A stretch of 64,000 nt of DNA from Pseudoalteromonas sp. SMS1 (GTDB lineage: Bacteria; Pseudomonadota; Gammaproteobacteria; Enterobacterales; Alteromonadaceae): NCBI RefSeq assembly GCF_021530565.1, contig NZ_JAKGBI010000020.1, forward strand, positions 1 through 64,000, given 5' to 3'. The translations under genes were made by a program, and so were the position numbers. The notes below the pieces were generated by a model. The model was not told the origin of the DNA. It did not search any database and worked only from the letters and a program-made list of their open reading frames with translations. This document shows, piece after piece, positions 8,470 to 17,750 of this stretch; within the stretch, counting starts at the first letter, position 1; each line of letters opens with the position of its first letter.

Positions 8470-8672
8470 TGGATTTGGCCCAGTTCAATAAGTTACGTGC
8501 ACGTTCATTTAATGAACAAAAGGCGCTACTTAAAAAAATAGCCAAAGGACAAACCGTTTTGTGTTCAACGTGCAATCAAGCTATTGAGTTAAATGTTGCT
8601 GTAAAAGAGGGTGAAAAGGCTTACGCAAAGTGTCAAAAAGGCTGCACTTACATTGAATTAGATATGGCTTAA
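8469..8672 (+). CDS. Unknown small protein with a zinc-ribbon-like cysteine set
   Basis: 67 residues. A lysine-rich helical N-terminus is followed by CSTC (about 32-35) and, about 20 residues later, CQKGC. Four cysteines spaced this way suggest a small zinc ribbon. The ATG overlaps the stop codon of the upstream gene by one base, implying translational coupling. The cytoplasmic character contrasts with the exported partner. No known function. Confidence 0.72.
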   Translation: MDLAQFNKLRARSFNEQKALLKKIAKGQTVLCSTCNQAIELNVAVKEGEKAYAKCQKGCTYIELDMA

Positions 8673-8709
8673 CCTAAGGTCAAGCCATCTTCCTCTCCGA
8701 TCCGATAAA

Positions 8710-9294
8710 TTACTCTTCATACAACCCACTGGCTACTGCGATTTGCTCTATCAGCTCAGCAAACGCTGGGGCAACCTGTGCAGCAAGTTCGTATTGTGCT
8801 TTGCAAAACGCGGTCAATTCAATGCCAGTAGACTGACAGTAGGTTTTAACTTGATCATGCTCAAGGCTAAAAAAGCCTAACAACTCAGTGGTGCTGATCA
8901 ACGCCTCTTTAAGCTCTTCAGAAATATCGGTCTGAGAAAGCGTGCTAAGATATCCTTGACTACCACGCAAAAAACCCAAGCTCCATTGATGCATCACAGA
9001 CCAAGGCGCAACGTCTTCGAAAGGTAACGTGAAGCCGCTTGTAAATACCTGTTCACTGATCTGGTGATGGAGGGCCAAAAATGCAAACACGACATCTTCT
9101 GTCACGCTTTCATCAGCCCCCGTGACCTCACTTAACCATTGCTCAGGTTCAACCCCATCGGGACTACATACAACCGCAAACAAAAAGCCCTGTACGGTAT
9201 CCAACGTCATAGCCTCAACCCCGTTACTACGTGAACTGAGGTAGTCATTTAACAGTGATTGATGCGTAGGTAAAAAGTTAAAATCCATCATCAT
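8710..9294 (-). CDS. UPF0149 (YgfB/YecA) family protein
   Basis: 194 residues, all-helical, acidic. The family signature is visible as a Gly/Phe-rich core: GFLFAVVCSP near residue 30 and WSLGFLRG near 105. Function in the family is poorly defined. Three ATG codons in a row (9294, 9291, 9288) could start it. The stop codon of gspN ends immediately before it, so it is the last gene of the type II secretion operon or is at least co-transcribed with it. It lacks the C-terminal zinc-binding SEC-C motif that longer YecA proteins have. Confidence 0.85.
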   Translation of the reverse strand: MMMDFNFLPTHQSLLNDYLSSRSNGVEAMTLDTVQGFLFAVVCSPDGVEPEQWLSEVTGADESVTEDVVFAFLALHHQISEQVFTSGFTLPFEDVAPWSVMHQWSLGFLRGSQGYLSTLSQTDISEELKEALISTTELLGFFSLEHDQVKTYCQSTGIELTAFCKAQYELAAQVAPAFAELIEQIAVASGLYEE

Positions 9295-10056
9295 TTACAT
9301 GCTCACTGGATAGCGGCCTTGTGAATCAGGACGACCAAACATAAATTTGACTGCATCATGAACTTCTTTAGGTAAAGAAGCGTCTGGCTTAATATTGCCC
9401 GCAATACGGAATTGCATGTTTGCGGCCAAAGTTGCATCGGCGCGCAAGCCTAAAAGATTTTCTGGCTCAACAATAATAGCCACGTCACCTGATTTACAAC
9501 TAAGTGCCCCACTTAAGTCGCCAATACTGAACCAACCAGACATGCCTTTTACTTTAATTTCTGGGCTACTAATATCGCCTTGCAGTGCTTCACAGTACGG
9601 TTTGCCACTGTTGTATTGCGCCACTTCAAGAATGACACGTCCACTGGCGTCAACGGGAATGGGTAACTTGATCTGCTGCATGGCCTGCTCCACGCTAAAA
9701 CGTAACTTAGCTTGATTTAATTCAATATTTTTACTAAGTAGTGACACCGCAAAATTGCTGCGGCCTGAAATCTCTGATGTGTCACGTGCATTGCCAAAAT
9801 TGATCTTACCACTGAGCTGCCCGGTTAACAGCGCTAAACCATTCAGTTCCCACTTAACATTGTGAAGCTGTAAATTTTGATAATTGATCCCACTTATTTG
9901 CCCTTGCCATAGGGTACCTGTGACCGACCCCATACGAACATTACTGGGGATCTGTGATTGCACAAGCTGTAGTGCAACCGATGCAGGGATCGTGACCACT
10001 GTAAATACAATGAAAGAAAACAAAAAAACCAAAGTAATACTAACTGCATTTTTCAT
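9295..10056 (-). CDS. gspN: Type II secretion protein N
   Basis: 253 residues. One N-terminal membrane helix (about 5-27) is followed by a periplasmic beta-rich domain typical of the GspN family; the segments MGSVTGTLWQGQI and NVKWELNGLALLTGQLSG are characteristic. GspN is an accessory T2SS component and is not required in every system. It lies 2 bp after gspM, last of the gsp genes proper. Confidence 0.9.
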   Translation of the reverse strand: MKNAVSITLVFLFSFIVFTVVTIPASVALQLVQSQIPSNVRMGSVTGTLWQGQISGINYQNLQLHNVKWELNGLALLTGQLSGKINFGNARDTSEISGRSNFAVSLLSKNIELNQAKLRFSVEQAMQQIKLPIPVDASGRVILEVAQYNSGKPYCEALQGDISSPEIKVKGMSGWFSIGDLSGALSCKSGDVAIIVEPENLLGLRADATLAANMQFRIAGNIKPDASLPKEVHDAVKFMFGRPDSQGRYPVSM

Positions 10057-10058
10057 AT

Positions 10059-10535
10059 TTAAATCTCTAACACCAGTCGACTTACACGCACATACCCTTG
10101 TTGCTGTTCCTCGCCTAAGTCTAAATTAGCCACTTTGACCCCGTGTTGATTAGTTAATTCGTCAATCCAACTAACCAGTTTATTAAACTCTACGTTGTCT
10201 ATATTAATGCGTAATGTATTATCTCTTGGCTGCATTTTGCTGATCTGAATGCCATGCCTGCCACGTGTTCTATTAACCAGCTGAGTTAAGTTACGATTAC
10301 CAGCAACGGCTTGATTACTCCCACGGGCTTTTAGTTGGGCAACACTTTTTGCCACCCAAGCGTGTAATTCTTGTTGTTTTTGTACATCTTTTTGCGCTGC
10401 CTGTACCCCGTCGTTTAGCGGTCTGATAACCCCCATAACCAACGTAAAAATGACAAAGACAACCCCAGCTACAATCAACAACTTTTGCTCTTGCTCTTTA
10501 AGCGAATGCCAATAGTTCATCACTTGCTGTTTCAT
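10059..10535 (-). CDS. gspM: Type II secretion protein M
   Basis: 158-residue bitopic inner-membrane protein that stabilises GspL and belongs to the assembly platform. It has a short cytoplasmic N-terminus, a membrane helix at about 18-38, a coiled coil (about 45-75) and a periplasmic ferredoxin-like domain. The start overlaps the gspL stop by 4 bp (ATGA). Confidence 0.93.
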   Translation of the reverse strand: MKQQVMNYWHSLKEQEQKLLIVAGVVFVIFTLVMGVIRPLNDGVQAAQKDVQKQQELHAWVAKSVAQLKARGSNQAVAGNRNLTQLVNRTRGRHGIQISKMQPRDNTLRINIDNVEFNKLVSWIDELTNQHGVKVANLDLGEEQQQGYVRVSRLVLEI

Positions 10536-11740
10536 GCAGCACCTCGAATTCTAATCTCACCGATCACATAGTCACCGTCATTGTTTAGTGCGCCTTGCTG
10601 AACCGACATACCACGCTGTTCAAGAATCGACTTCACTTGACTAAACACTTGGAAACCCTTCGCTTTTGCACGAATTCTTAGTTCATTACGTTTGCGGTCA
10701 TAGCGGAATGTTTCAGGTGCAAAGTCACTTACCTGACCATAGATTGACACGAAGTGGTTGGTTAGCTCCAAGAAACCACTCTGTTCTGTTCCAGATAATG
10801 CTGCCAACTCATTTTGAATTTGTTTACGCAGTAAGTGCGGCCGCACAACTTTGTTAGGAAACGCTTGTTTATACGTACTCATTGCTTGCGCTTTATATTC
10901 AGCAGCTTCGCTTTGCAGCATGACCAACTGAGTAGATTTGACACAAACAAATGCCAGCAAAGCGATACTTGCGGCAATCGTACCGGCTTTCCAATCTCGC
11001 CACCATTGAGGCTGCTTTTTCTTCGCTGCAAATGGACCTTGGCGAAGGTTAATGGATAACGTATTTAACCCCTGAGCAAAAATTGCCAACGGCAAATCAT
11101 ATTCTGACTCTCTTGCCTGAAGACTCTTGGTCGTAGCTAAACCGTGTGTCGGGCTATAGTGAATCAGCTCAGCCTCTGGTGCCAACATTAAATAATCACT
11201 GACCCAATCTATTTCAACCCCACTGATATGCCAGTCAGCTCCTTTAAAAAGCCACTGCTGATGCAGTTGAATTGCACTTAACGCGTTGTCTTCAGGGTTG
11301 GGAAGCAGTAGCGCGTCTGGGGTGATAATTGCTGGCTCGATATCAAAATCAGACAAAACAGCGACCCACTCTGCCAGCCACTGCAAATCACACAAAGCGA
11401 TATTGATAAAATGTTTCTCGTCCACTAACACTGGGTTACCAATGGCAATGAAGAGCTCATCAATATCAGAGGCGACCTGTTCTTCAAGCATGAAAGGTAA
11501 CGCCCGCTCCAACTTGCGGCTCCACTTGGTTGGCAGTTCAACTTGCTTTAACTGCACACTTGAGGCTGGTAATAACAGCGCAACACTGCGCGTTGTCGCT
11601 TTTTCAGTTAGCTCACCGATTAAGCCACTGTGTTCTAGTTCTCCACTGGCAATGATCTGAGCATCTGACTCAGACCATATTAACCAATTGACCGGTTCTT
11701 GTTGTGACTGACCTACCCGGATCAATAATTTTTCTGTCAC
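10532..11740 (-). CDS. gspL: Type II secretion protein L
   Basis: 402 residues. The cytoplasmic actin-like domain (about 1-240) docks the GspE ATPase; a membrane helix follows at about 253-272 and then a periplasmic ferredoxin-like domain. It couples ATP hydrolysis to the inner-membrane platform together with GspM. The start is GTG and overlaps the end of gspK (GTGA). Confidence 0.94.
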   Translation of the reverse strand: MTEKLLIRVGQSQQEPVNWLIWSESDAQIIASGELEHSGLIGELTEKATTRSVALLLPASSVQLKQVELPTKWSRKLERALPFMLEEQVASDIDELFIAIGNPVLVDEKHFINIALCDLQWLAEWVAVLSDFDIEPAIITPDALLLPNPEDNALSAIQLHQQWLFKGADWHISGVEIDWVSDYLMLAPEAELIHYSPTHGLATTKSLQARESEYDLPLAIFAQGLNTLSINLRQGPFAAKKKQPQWWRDWKAGTIAASIALLAFVCVKSTQLVMLQSEAAEYKAQAMSTYKQAFPNKVVRPHLLRKQIQNELAALSGTEQSGFLELTNHFVSIYGQVSDFAPETFRYDRKRNELRIRAKAKGFQVFSQVKSILEQRGMSVQQGALNNDGDYVIGEIRIRGAA

Positions 11741-12723
11741 TGAACGCCTCCAAATTTACGTGCTAACACAGTTGCCTGACCGCTTTTTATTTCGAGTATT
11801 GAGGTCATTTTAAACAACCGCTCATCAAACGATGCTTTAGCACGCAACTTAAAATAATTGCTTGTTATTGTGAATATTTTCTCAGTATCTTTGGTATCCT
11901 GAGCGCCTTGATTCTTCGCTTCGGTAATGAAATCCTGAAGGCTGTCAAACCCTTCTTCTGGACGAGCTGCAATGACGGCTTCAGCACCAGATAAGCTCAA
12001 ACCTTCTATGAGTGCACTTATGAGTAATGCCTGTTCAGGTAGCACCGTATTAACATTAATTGACAATTCCGTGTTACCTGGGATCACACAGACATACGGC
12101 AGTAGCTTTTCCATTACCAAAGGGTTAAATCCTTTTATGACTCGGAGCTCACTCTCCGAAGCCATGAGATTATTTGCCGTCATATAAGGCATTTGTCGAG
12201 ACATGTATTCATCTTCTTCCGCACCTGAGCGGAAAGTAATACTGTCTTCGTCCAGCCAATCATAGACACTATCTGCCATAGCCTCTTCACTCTCTTGTGA
12301 TGGCAGATCCTCGATGTTTTTCAACAACTCCAATAATGCCTTGTGCGCAGGGTTTGTCGCAGTACTGCTGCTCTTCGCATTATTATCTTTTGGCGCTCTT
12401 AGCGCGTTCAAGTTTAAGCACGCTTGTAAATCCGTTACTTTACCGCTTAAAGTGCCATGATCCACGGGATATGGCACTTCATCAATGGCCCAAGGTTGGC
12501 CAAGGTGGACTTTATCTGGATCGTCTTTGCGGCTTTCAAGCAACACTTTTTTAACCAACTCTTCCGCGCCATAGCTGTACCATTTGGCCTGCTGATGAGT
12601 TTGAATGTTTGCGGCTTTTTGTACTTGCACCATCAAAGAGGACGACATTTCTGCCGCTAAGCTAGCAGCCAGAGCAACAATAAACAATACAATAATCAGC
12701 GCTGCGCCTTGTTGATTTCTCAC
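11737..12723 (-). CDS. gspK: Type II secretion minor pseudopilin K
   Basis: 328 residues, the large tip pseudopilin. Prepilin leader RNQQG followed by AALIIVLFIVALAASLAAEM; position +5 is not the usual glutamate, as expected for GspK. Forms the pseudopilus tip with GspI and GspJ. GTG start, overlapping the gspJ stop by 4 bp. Confidence 0.95.
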   Translation of the reverse strand: MRNQQGAALIIVLFIVALAASLAAEMSSSLMVQVQKAANIQTHQQAKWYSYGAEELVKKVLLESRKDDPDKVHLGQPWAIDEVPYPVDHGTLSGKVTDLQACLNLNALRAPKDNNAKSSSTATNPAHKALLELLKNIEDLPSQESEEAMADSVYDWLDEDSITFRSGAEEDEYMSRQMPYMTANNLMASESELRVIKGFNPLVMEKLLPYVCVIPGNTELSINVNTVLPEQALLISALIEGLSLSGAEAVIAARPEEGFDSLQDFITEAKNQGAQDTKDTEKIFTITSNYFKLRAKASFDERLFKMTSILEIKSGQATVLARKFGGVQ

Positions 12724-13490
12724 GGTCGACCTCCTCGCTGGCTGTTATTGCCATTCCTGTTATTATTGCCATTTCTATTGTCATTGTTATTTAAATCGTC
12801 ACCGGCACTATCAAGTCCATTATTGCCAGGGCTATTTCTGCCGCCACTTTGGCCTGTCTTAGCTTGCGCTACCTTGCCATCTCCAGGTGTGAGGAAAATA
12901 CGACGTAGTGGCTCTTCATCTTGCTGTTGAATAGTCACTGCAACGGCAAGTGGAAGCGCCTTAATTTGCCAGTTGTCCTGCCATTTATGTTTATCATCAA
13001 GAAACTCAATTTTAAGTTCTTCGACATTTTCTAACAGGACTTGAGCACGAGGCTCTGAGCCATCCAACTCATCGACATAAATTCGGTAAATACGCTCTAA
13101 GTTGTCATCTTTAACTCGATAACCTACCGCCTGAAGCTCTGATCGTGGTAATAAACTCACGGGGTTGGTCCAACCATCTCGAATAAATGCAATGCCATCA
13201 TACTGGCTTTCAAGAGAGTAACGGCCATGAATGATATAAGTTGGGCTAAAATCACCCGCTTCATTGCGTACTTCTCGCTTGGTCATTTGGTTAAAGTCTT
13301 GGTCCATCAAACGAAAAGTTGTTTGTAACCCTTCAAGCTGCGCAATCGTTTCGTCCGATGCTTCTTTAGCTTTGATAGAAGTATCGAGTATTTGGTGAGA
13401 TGCAGTCACAATGAACGCCAAAATCACCAAAGCAACCATCACTTCAATTAATGTAAAACCCGTTTGAAGGCGCTTAGCTTGCTCCATCAC
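12720..13490 (-). CDS. gspJ: Type II secretion minor pseudopilin J
   Basis: 256 residues. Prepilin cleavage motif QTG/FTLIEVMV near residue 11, then the hydrophobic helix and a globular domain to about residue 195. The last 55 residues are an unusual Asn/Gly-rich tail (repeats of NGNNNRNGNN type) ending in RGGRP, longer than I expect for GspJ. GTG at 13490 and ATG at 13487 are both possible starts; the GTG gives the 4-bp overlap seen throughout the operon. Confidence 0.94.
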   Translation of the reverse strand: MMEQAKRLQTGFTLIEVMVALVILAFIVTASHQILDTSIKAKEASDETIAQLEGLQTTFRLMDQDFNQMTKREVRNEAGDFSPTYIIHGRYSLESQYDGIAFIRDGWTNPVSLLPRSELQAVGYRVKDDNLERIYRIYVDELDGSEPRAQVLLENVEELKIEFLDDKHKWQDNWQIKALPLAVAVTIQQQDEEPLRRIFLTPGDGKVAQAKTGQSGGRNSPGNNGLDSAGDDLNNNDNRNGNNNRNGNNSQRGGRP

Positions 13491-13876
13491 TTTTTGCCCT
13501 TATGCAGAAAAGTGGTCAAATCATAAATAGAATGTTCGCGTCGCTCGTCTTCAAACACTTCAATTGTTAATTTGACGAACTGAGGGTCTTCGGTCTTCTC
13601 AACTTGCTGACTCCAATACCAAGTATGCCCCGCAAACTCTTCATCGCCCTTGTCCGTATTTTTACCATTCCATTTACCACCACTGGCTTTCGCTCTGGTC
13701 ATTACCATTTGATTCTCTGCGACCCAAGCCGCGTAGGTTTGCTGCTCAATGGTACTCATATGACTAATGTGCGCACCAGTCGCCTGTAATGCGGCAACAC
13801 CAGCAATTGCACAGATCCCCATCGCAACCATTACCTCTAAAAGAGTAAATCCAGCTTGTTTAGACTTGATTGTCAT
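13487..13876 (-). CDS. gspI: Type II secretion minor pseudopilin I
   Basis: 129 residues. Prepilin motif KQAG/FTLLEVMVAM near residue 9, with the conserved glutamate at +5 and a hydrophobic helix, then a short globular domain. It nucleates the pseudopilus tip with GspJ and GspK. The start overlaps the gspH stop (ATGA). Confidence 0.95.
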   Translation of the reverse strand: MTIKSKQAGFTLLEVMVAMGICAIAGVAALQATGAHISHMSTIEQQTYAAWVAENQMVMTRAKASGGKWNGKNTDKGDEEFAGHTWYWSQQVEKTEDPQFVKLTIEVFEDERREHSIYDLTTFLHKGKK

Positions 13877-14469
13877 TCGGGTTCCTGCCTTAGCTTAACG
13901 GGGGCCATAAATTCACCCTCTATAAAGTAGACAGGTTCAGACTCTTCTTTGAGTTCCAAAGAGATTTGAAAGGCACTCACTTCACCAGAAGATAAAATTA
14001 ATACTTGTGGGATCTTCTTTTTTTTCAATTCTAATAAATTGTCATCTTCACCTGTTCCCATAATCTCTTGCCAGTTGGATTGCTCTAGCAGGTTATCTTG
14101 AGACCAAGCGAGATCTTCTAAATTTAGCTCGATTTTATACTCTTCCGCGTATTCTATCGGCTTATAAAGCTCTTCGGCTTCGAAAGTCGTCCATTGCTCA
14201 CCGTCGAAGACCAAGAACTCTATTGTTTGCTTATCTAGATGAAGACCCAACTCAACCTGGTTTAATACCGCAAATTCAGACGCTAAATTAACAATGCCAT
14301 GTAACTTGCGTGCTTCTTTTTCAAGTAGCTGTTCGTCACTCTCACCCACGGTGAAAGTCACTAGCCGGATTGAGAAACCGATTATCAGGAGAACCACCAA
14401 GATCTCTAGTAGGCTGAACCCTCGAGATCTTGATACATTTACAGTTGGAGTCTTCACAAGTAACGACAT
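13873..14469 (-). CDS. gspH: Type II secretion minor pseudopilin H
   Basis: 198 residues. Prepilin motif SRG/FSLLEILVVLLIIG after a 16-residue leader, then an acidic globular domain of pseudopilin fold. GspH links the tip complex to the GspG fibre. TAATG junction with gspG. Confidence 0.95.
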   Translation of the reverse strand: MSLLVKTPTVNVSRSRGFSLLEILVVLLIIGFSIRLVTFTVGESDEQLLEKEARKLHGIVNLASEFAVLNQVELGLHLDKQTIEFLVFDGEQWTTFEAEELYKPIEYAEEYKIELNLEDLAWSQDNLLEQSNWQEIMGTGEDDNLLELKKKKIPQVLILSSGEVSAFQISLELKEESEPVYFIEGEFMAPVKLRQEPE

Positions 14470-14894
14470 TAGCGGTCTTCTTCATCTCTCCAGTTACCGA
14501 TATCGTCTTCGGTACCTACTTCACCATCTGGACCCATTGAGAAAATGTCGACTTTGCCAATTTCACCTGGGCTAACGAGTTGGTAAGGATTATCCCAAGG
14601 GTCTAGCGGTAATTCATTCAAAAAACCACCGTCAGGGAAGCGCTTTGGCACAGGGTCAATCGTTGTTTTTTCAACCAGTGCGTCTAGACCCTGCTCAGTT
14701 GTTGGGAAGCGCTTATTTTGCAACTTGTAGATTTTCATTGCACTTTCAATTTGAGTGATATCAAGTCTTGCTTTATCAATTGCAGCTTGTTCTTGGTTAC
14801 CGATAATGTTTGGTGCCACAATAGACATGATCATACCGATAATAACCAATACCACCATTACTTCTAACAATGAAAAACCGGATTGTTTCTTCAC
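14469..14894 (-). CDS. gspG: Type II secretion major pseudopilin G
   Basis: 141 residues, the main subunit of the pseudopilus. Short leader MKKQSG/FSLLEVMVVLVIIG, then the conserved core and the calcium-binding C-terminal loop ending MGPDGEVGTEDDIGNW. Unlike its neighbours it is separated from the gene before it (gspF) by 76 bp, so it may have its own promoter or an mRNA-processing site, as fits a subunit needed in excess. Confidence 0.97.
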   Translation of the reverse strand: MKKQSGFSLLEVMVVLVIIGMIMSIVAPNIIGNQEQAAIDKARLDITQIESAMKIYKLQNKRFPTTEQGLDALVEKTTIDPVPKRFPDGGFLNELPLDPWDNPYQLVSPGEIGKVDIFSMGPDGEVGTEDDIGNWRDEEDR

Positions 14895-14970
14895 AATTTA
14901 TACCTCTATGCTGTTTGCATTACACTGCGCTTCACGCGGCGTTGCTTGCGTTTATCTTTAAATTATTTGA

Positions 14971-16197
14971 CTACAGGCCTATCGCTTTGTTCATTGCCAT
15001 AATTGGCTGAAGTATCGCCATGACAATAAACAGAACAATCAGTGCCATACTGGCAATCATTGCAGGCTCTAGTAGTTTCAGTGAAACGTTAACCATACTC
15101 TCGAATTCCTTGTCTTGGTTATTGGCGGCTCTTTCAAGCATTTGTTCCAGTTCACCTGACTTTTCACCACTGGCAATCATATGCAGCATCATGGGTGGAA
15201 ATAGTTTGGTTTGATGTAGTGCAGCTTTAAGACTGGCGCCTTCACTTACATGTGTTGCCGCCTCTGCTACCGCTGCTTTTATTTTTTCGTTTTCAAGTAC
15301 TTGGCCCGAAATTTTCATTCCTTCTAATAAAGGCACCGCACTTGATGACAAAATACTTAATGTTCTTGCAAATCTCGCGGTATTGATACCACGGCTGATT
15401 TTACCAATACCGGGCATTTGTAATAATTTGGTGTCATACCAAAAGCGTGCTTTGGGACGTTTTAACGTTTGCTGAATGGCCACGATTAACCCAACTAAAG
15501 CGATCGTTGCTTGCATCCAAAAATCCTGTACGAAATGACTGGCTGCCAACACCCACTCTGTTGTCCAAGGTAAAACCTGGTTAGATTTTTCAAAAGACTT
15601 TAATATTTCTGGTACCACAGTCCCCAGCAACACCGACACAATCGCAATAGCAAACACAACAAGAATCGTTGGATATACCATCGCCTGTGTGATTTGACTG
15701 CGCATGTACTGACGCTGTTCAGTGTAATCAGCCAGACGATTGAGGACTTCATCTAGGTGACCAGACTTTTCACCAGCTGCCACCATTGAGCGGTATAAAT
15801 TATCAAATACATGAGGGAATTCAGACATGCCATCAGCAAGGGTATAGCCTTCAACAACCTTTGAGCGAACAGCCATTAACATGCGCTTTAAACGCGGCTT
15901 TTCACATTGTTCAGCCACTGCCATAACTGCGGCCTCAACAGGTAACGAAGACTGAATAAGCGTTGCGAGTTGCCTCGTGATTAGTGCAATATCACTGACT
16001 GACGGCTTGTAGCCTCTCGAGAAGCTAAAGCCACCACTGGCTTGAGACTTTTCTTTCTCTGCAGCGGGTTCCACATCCAATGGCATCATGCCCTTTTCAC
16101 GCAGCATTTGCCTAACTTGCTTGGCAGTATCCGCTTCTAAAATACCTTTTTTTTCTTTACCCTTCGCGTCTAATGCACGATATTCAAATGCAGCCAT
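14971..16197 (-). CDS. gspF: Type II secretion inner-membrane platform protein F
   Basis: 408 residues with two related cytoplasmic helical domains (about 70-195 and 275-395) and three membrane helices (about 170-190, 220-240, 378-400). Forms the core of the assembly platform on which GspE acts. TAATG junction with gspE. Confidence 0.96.
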   Translation of the reverse strand: MAAFEYRALDAKGKEKKGILEADTAKQVRQMLREKGMMPLDVEPAAEKEKSQASGGFSFSRGYKPSVSDIALITRQLATLIQSSLPVEAAVMAVAEQCEKPRLKRMLMAVRSKVVEGYTLADGMSEFPHVFDNLYRSMVAAGEKSGHLDEVLNRLADYTEQRQYMRSQITQAMVYPTILVVFAIAIVSVLLGTVVPEILKSFEKSNQVLPWTTEWVLAASHFVQDFWMQATIALVGLIVAIQQTLKRPKARFWYDTKLLQMPGIGKISRGINTARFARTLSILSSSAVPLLEGMKISGQVLENEKIKAAVAEAATHVSEGASLKAALHQTKLFPPMMLHMIASGEKSGELEQMLERAANNQDKEFESMVNVSLKLLEPAMIASMALIVLFIVMAILQPIMAMNKAIGL

Positions 16198-17750
16198 TAC
16201 CCTTCCTCACGCGTTACTCGCATGACTTCCTCAAGTGTTGTTTGCCCGTCTAAAACTCGAGCAATACCATCTTGGCGGATACTGGGACTGTGTTTGCGAA
16301 TATATTTCTCTACCGCTTGTTCACCTTTACCATTGTGGATCAACTCACGAATATGCTCGTCCACGACCAATAGTTCATGGATGCCGGTTCGGCCTTTATA
16401 ACCATTAAAGTTACATTCTTCACAACCTACAGCACGGAAGATAGTGGTGTTAGCATCTTTATCCACCCCCAATAACTCACATTCACGCTCATCTGCTAAA
16501 TGCGGCTCTTTACAGCTCGGGCAAAGGGTACGAACTAAGCGCTGTGACAATACACCGAGTAATGAAGAGGACAACAGGAACGGTTCAACGCCCATATCTT
16601 CCATACGGGTAATCGCACCAGATGCCGTATTGGTGTGCAACGTCGACATAACCAAGTGACCGGTTAAGGACGCTTGTACAGCAATTTGACCCGTTTCTAA
16701 GTCCCGGATCTCACCCACCATCACAACATCAGGGTCTTGACGTAAGATAGCACGAAGGCCTCTTGCAAACGTCATATCTACCTTTGGGTTTACCTGTGTT
16801 TGACCAATGCCTGGGATCTCATACTCGATCGGGTCCTCGACCGTTAGAATATTTCGATCTTTAGAGTTGATCTGCGTCATCCCCGCATACAGCGTTGTAC
16901 TTTTACCCGACCCTGTCGGGCCAGTAACTAAAATAATTCCGTGCGGTTTAGCGATAATTTCTGAGAACAATTCACGGTTGCGCTCTGTCATGCCCAGATC
17001 TTCAAGGTTTAAGCGCGCATTGTTCTTATCTAATAGACGTAATACAACACGCTCACCAAAACTTGAAGGCATTGTGGATACACGGACATCGACGGCGCGC
17101 CCTGCGATTCTTAAACTAATACGGCCATCTTGCGGTACCCGTTTTTCAGCAATATCAAGCTTTGCCATTACTTTAATACGAGATACTAGAAGTGATGACA
17201 ACTTACGATTAGGCTGCAATACCTCTTTCAAAACACCATCGACTCTGAAACGAATAACCAACGCGGTTTCGAATGTTTCAATATGAATATCAGAAGCACC
17301 TTCTTTGATTGCTTCACTTAACATTGCATTGATCAGCTTAATGATAGGCGCATCGTCATCGGCCGCGAGCAAATCTTCTGTCTGTGGCATCTCTTCTGCC
17401 AATGAAAACAGATCCACTTCGTTACCAATGTCTTCCATCATCTGTTGTGTTTCTGAGCTGTCACGTTGGTAAGCGGCTTCCAGTAACAATTCAAATTTTT
17501 CTTCATCGATGATTTCTACACAGAAGCTCGCCCCTGCAACTCGGCGTACTTCCAGCAATGCATCCAAAGACACAGTCCCTTTATGAAATACTTTTAGCCC
17601 TTTTGGGTCATCGCTGAGCAATACACCTTCACGACGAGCAAAAGAGAATGGCAGCCTCAGCTGTGCCTGCTCCTCAAACACTTCTTCTGCAGCGGCGGAG
17701 ACTTCACTTTCGACTGGCGCCTCTACAACACTTAAGTTGGCATCAGTCAT
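16197..17750 (-). CDS. gspE: Type II secretion ATPase E
   Basis: Hexameric ATPase that powers pseudopilus assembly. The open frame extends to 17843, but I place the start at the ATG at 17750 (MTDANLS), which has a GAGAAGAAAG Shine-Dalgarno and overlaps gspD by 8 bp; that gives 517 residues. It has an N-terminal GspL-binding domain, the Walker A GPTGSGKST, an Asp box, a Walker B region VGEIRDLETG, and a tetracysteine zinc motif (CPSC ... CEEC) typical of GspE. Confidence 0.96.
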   Translation of the reverse strand: MTDANLSVVEAPVESEVSAAAEEVFEEQAQLRLPFSFARREGVLLSDDPKGLKVFHKGTVSLDALLEVRRVAGASFCVEIIDEEKFELLLEAAYQRDSSETQQMMEDIGNEVDLFSLAEEMPQTEDLLAADDDAPIIKLINAMLSEAIKEGASDIHIETFETALVIRFRVDGVLKEVLQPNRKLSSLLVSRIKVMAKLDIAEKRVPQDGRISLRIAGRAVDVRVSTMPSSFGERVVLRLLDKNNARLNLEDLGMTERNRELFSEIIAKPHGIILVTGPTGSGKSTTLYAGMTQINSKDRNILTVEDPIEYEIPGIGQTQVNPKVDMTFARGLRAILRQDPDVVMVGEIRDLETGQIAVQASLTGHLVMSTLHTNTASGAITRMEDMGVEPFLLSSSLLGVLSQRLVRTLCPSCKEPHLADERECELLGVDKDANTTIFRAVGCEECNFNGYKGRTGIHELLVVDEHIRELIHNGKGEQAVEKYIRKHSPSIRQDGIARVLDGQTTLEEVMRVTREEG

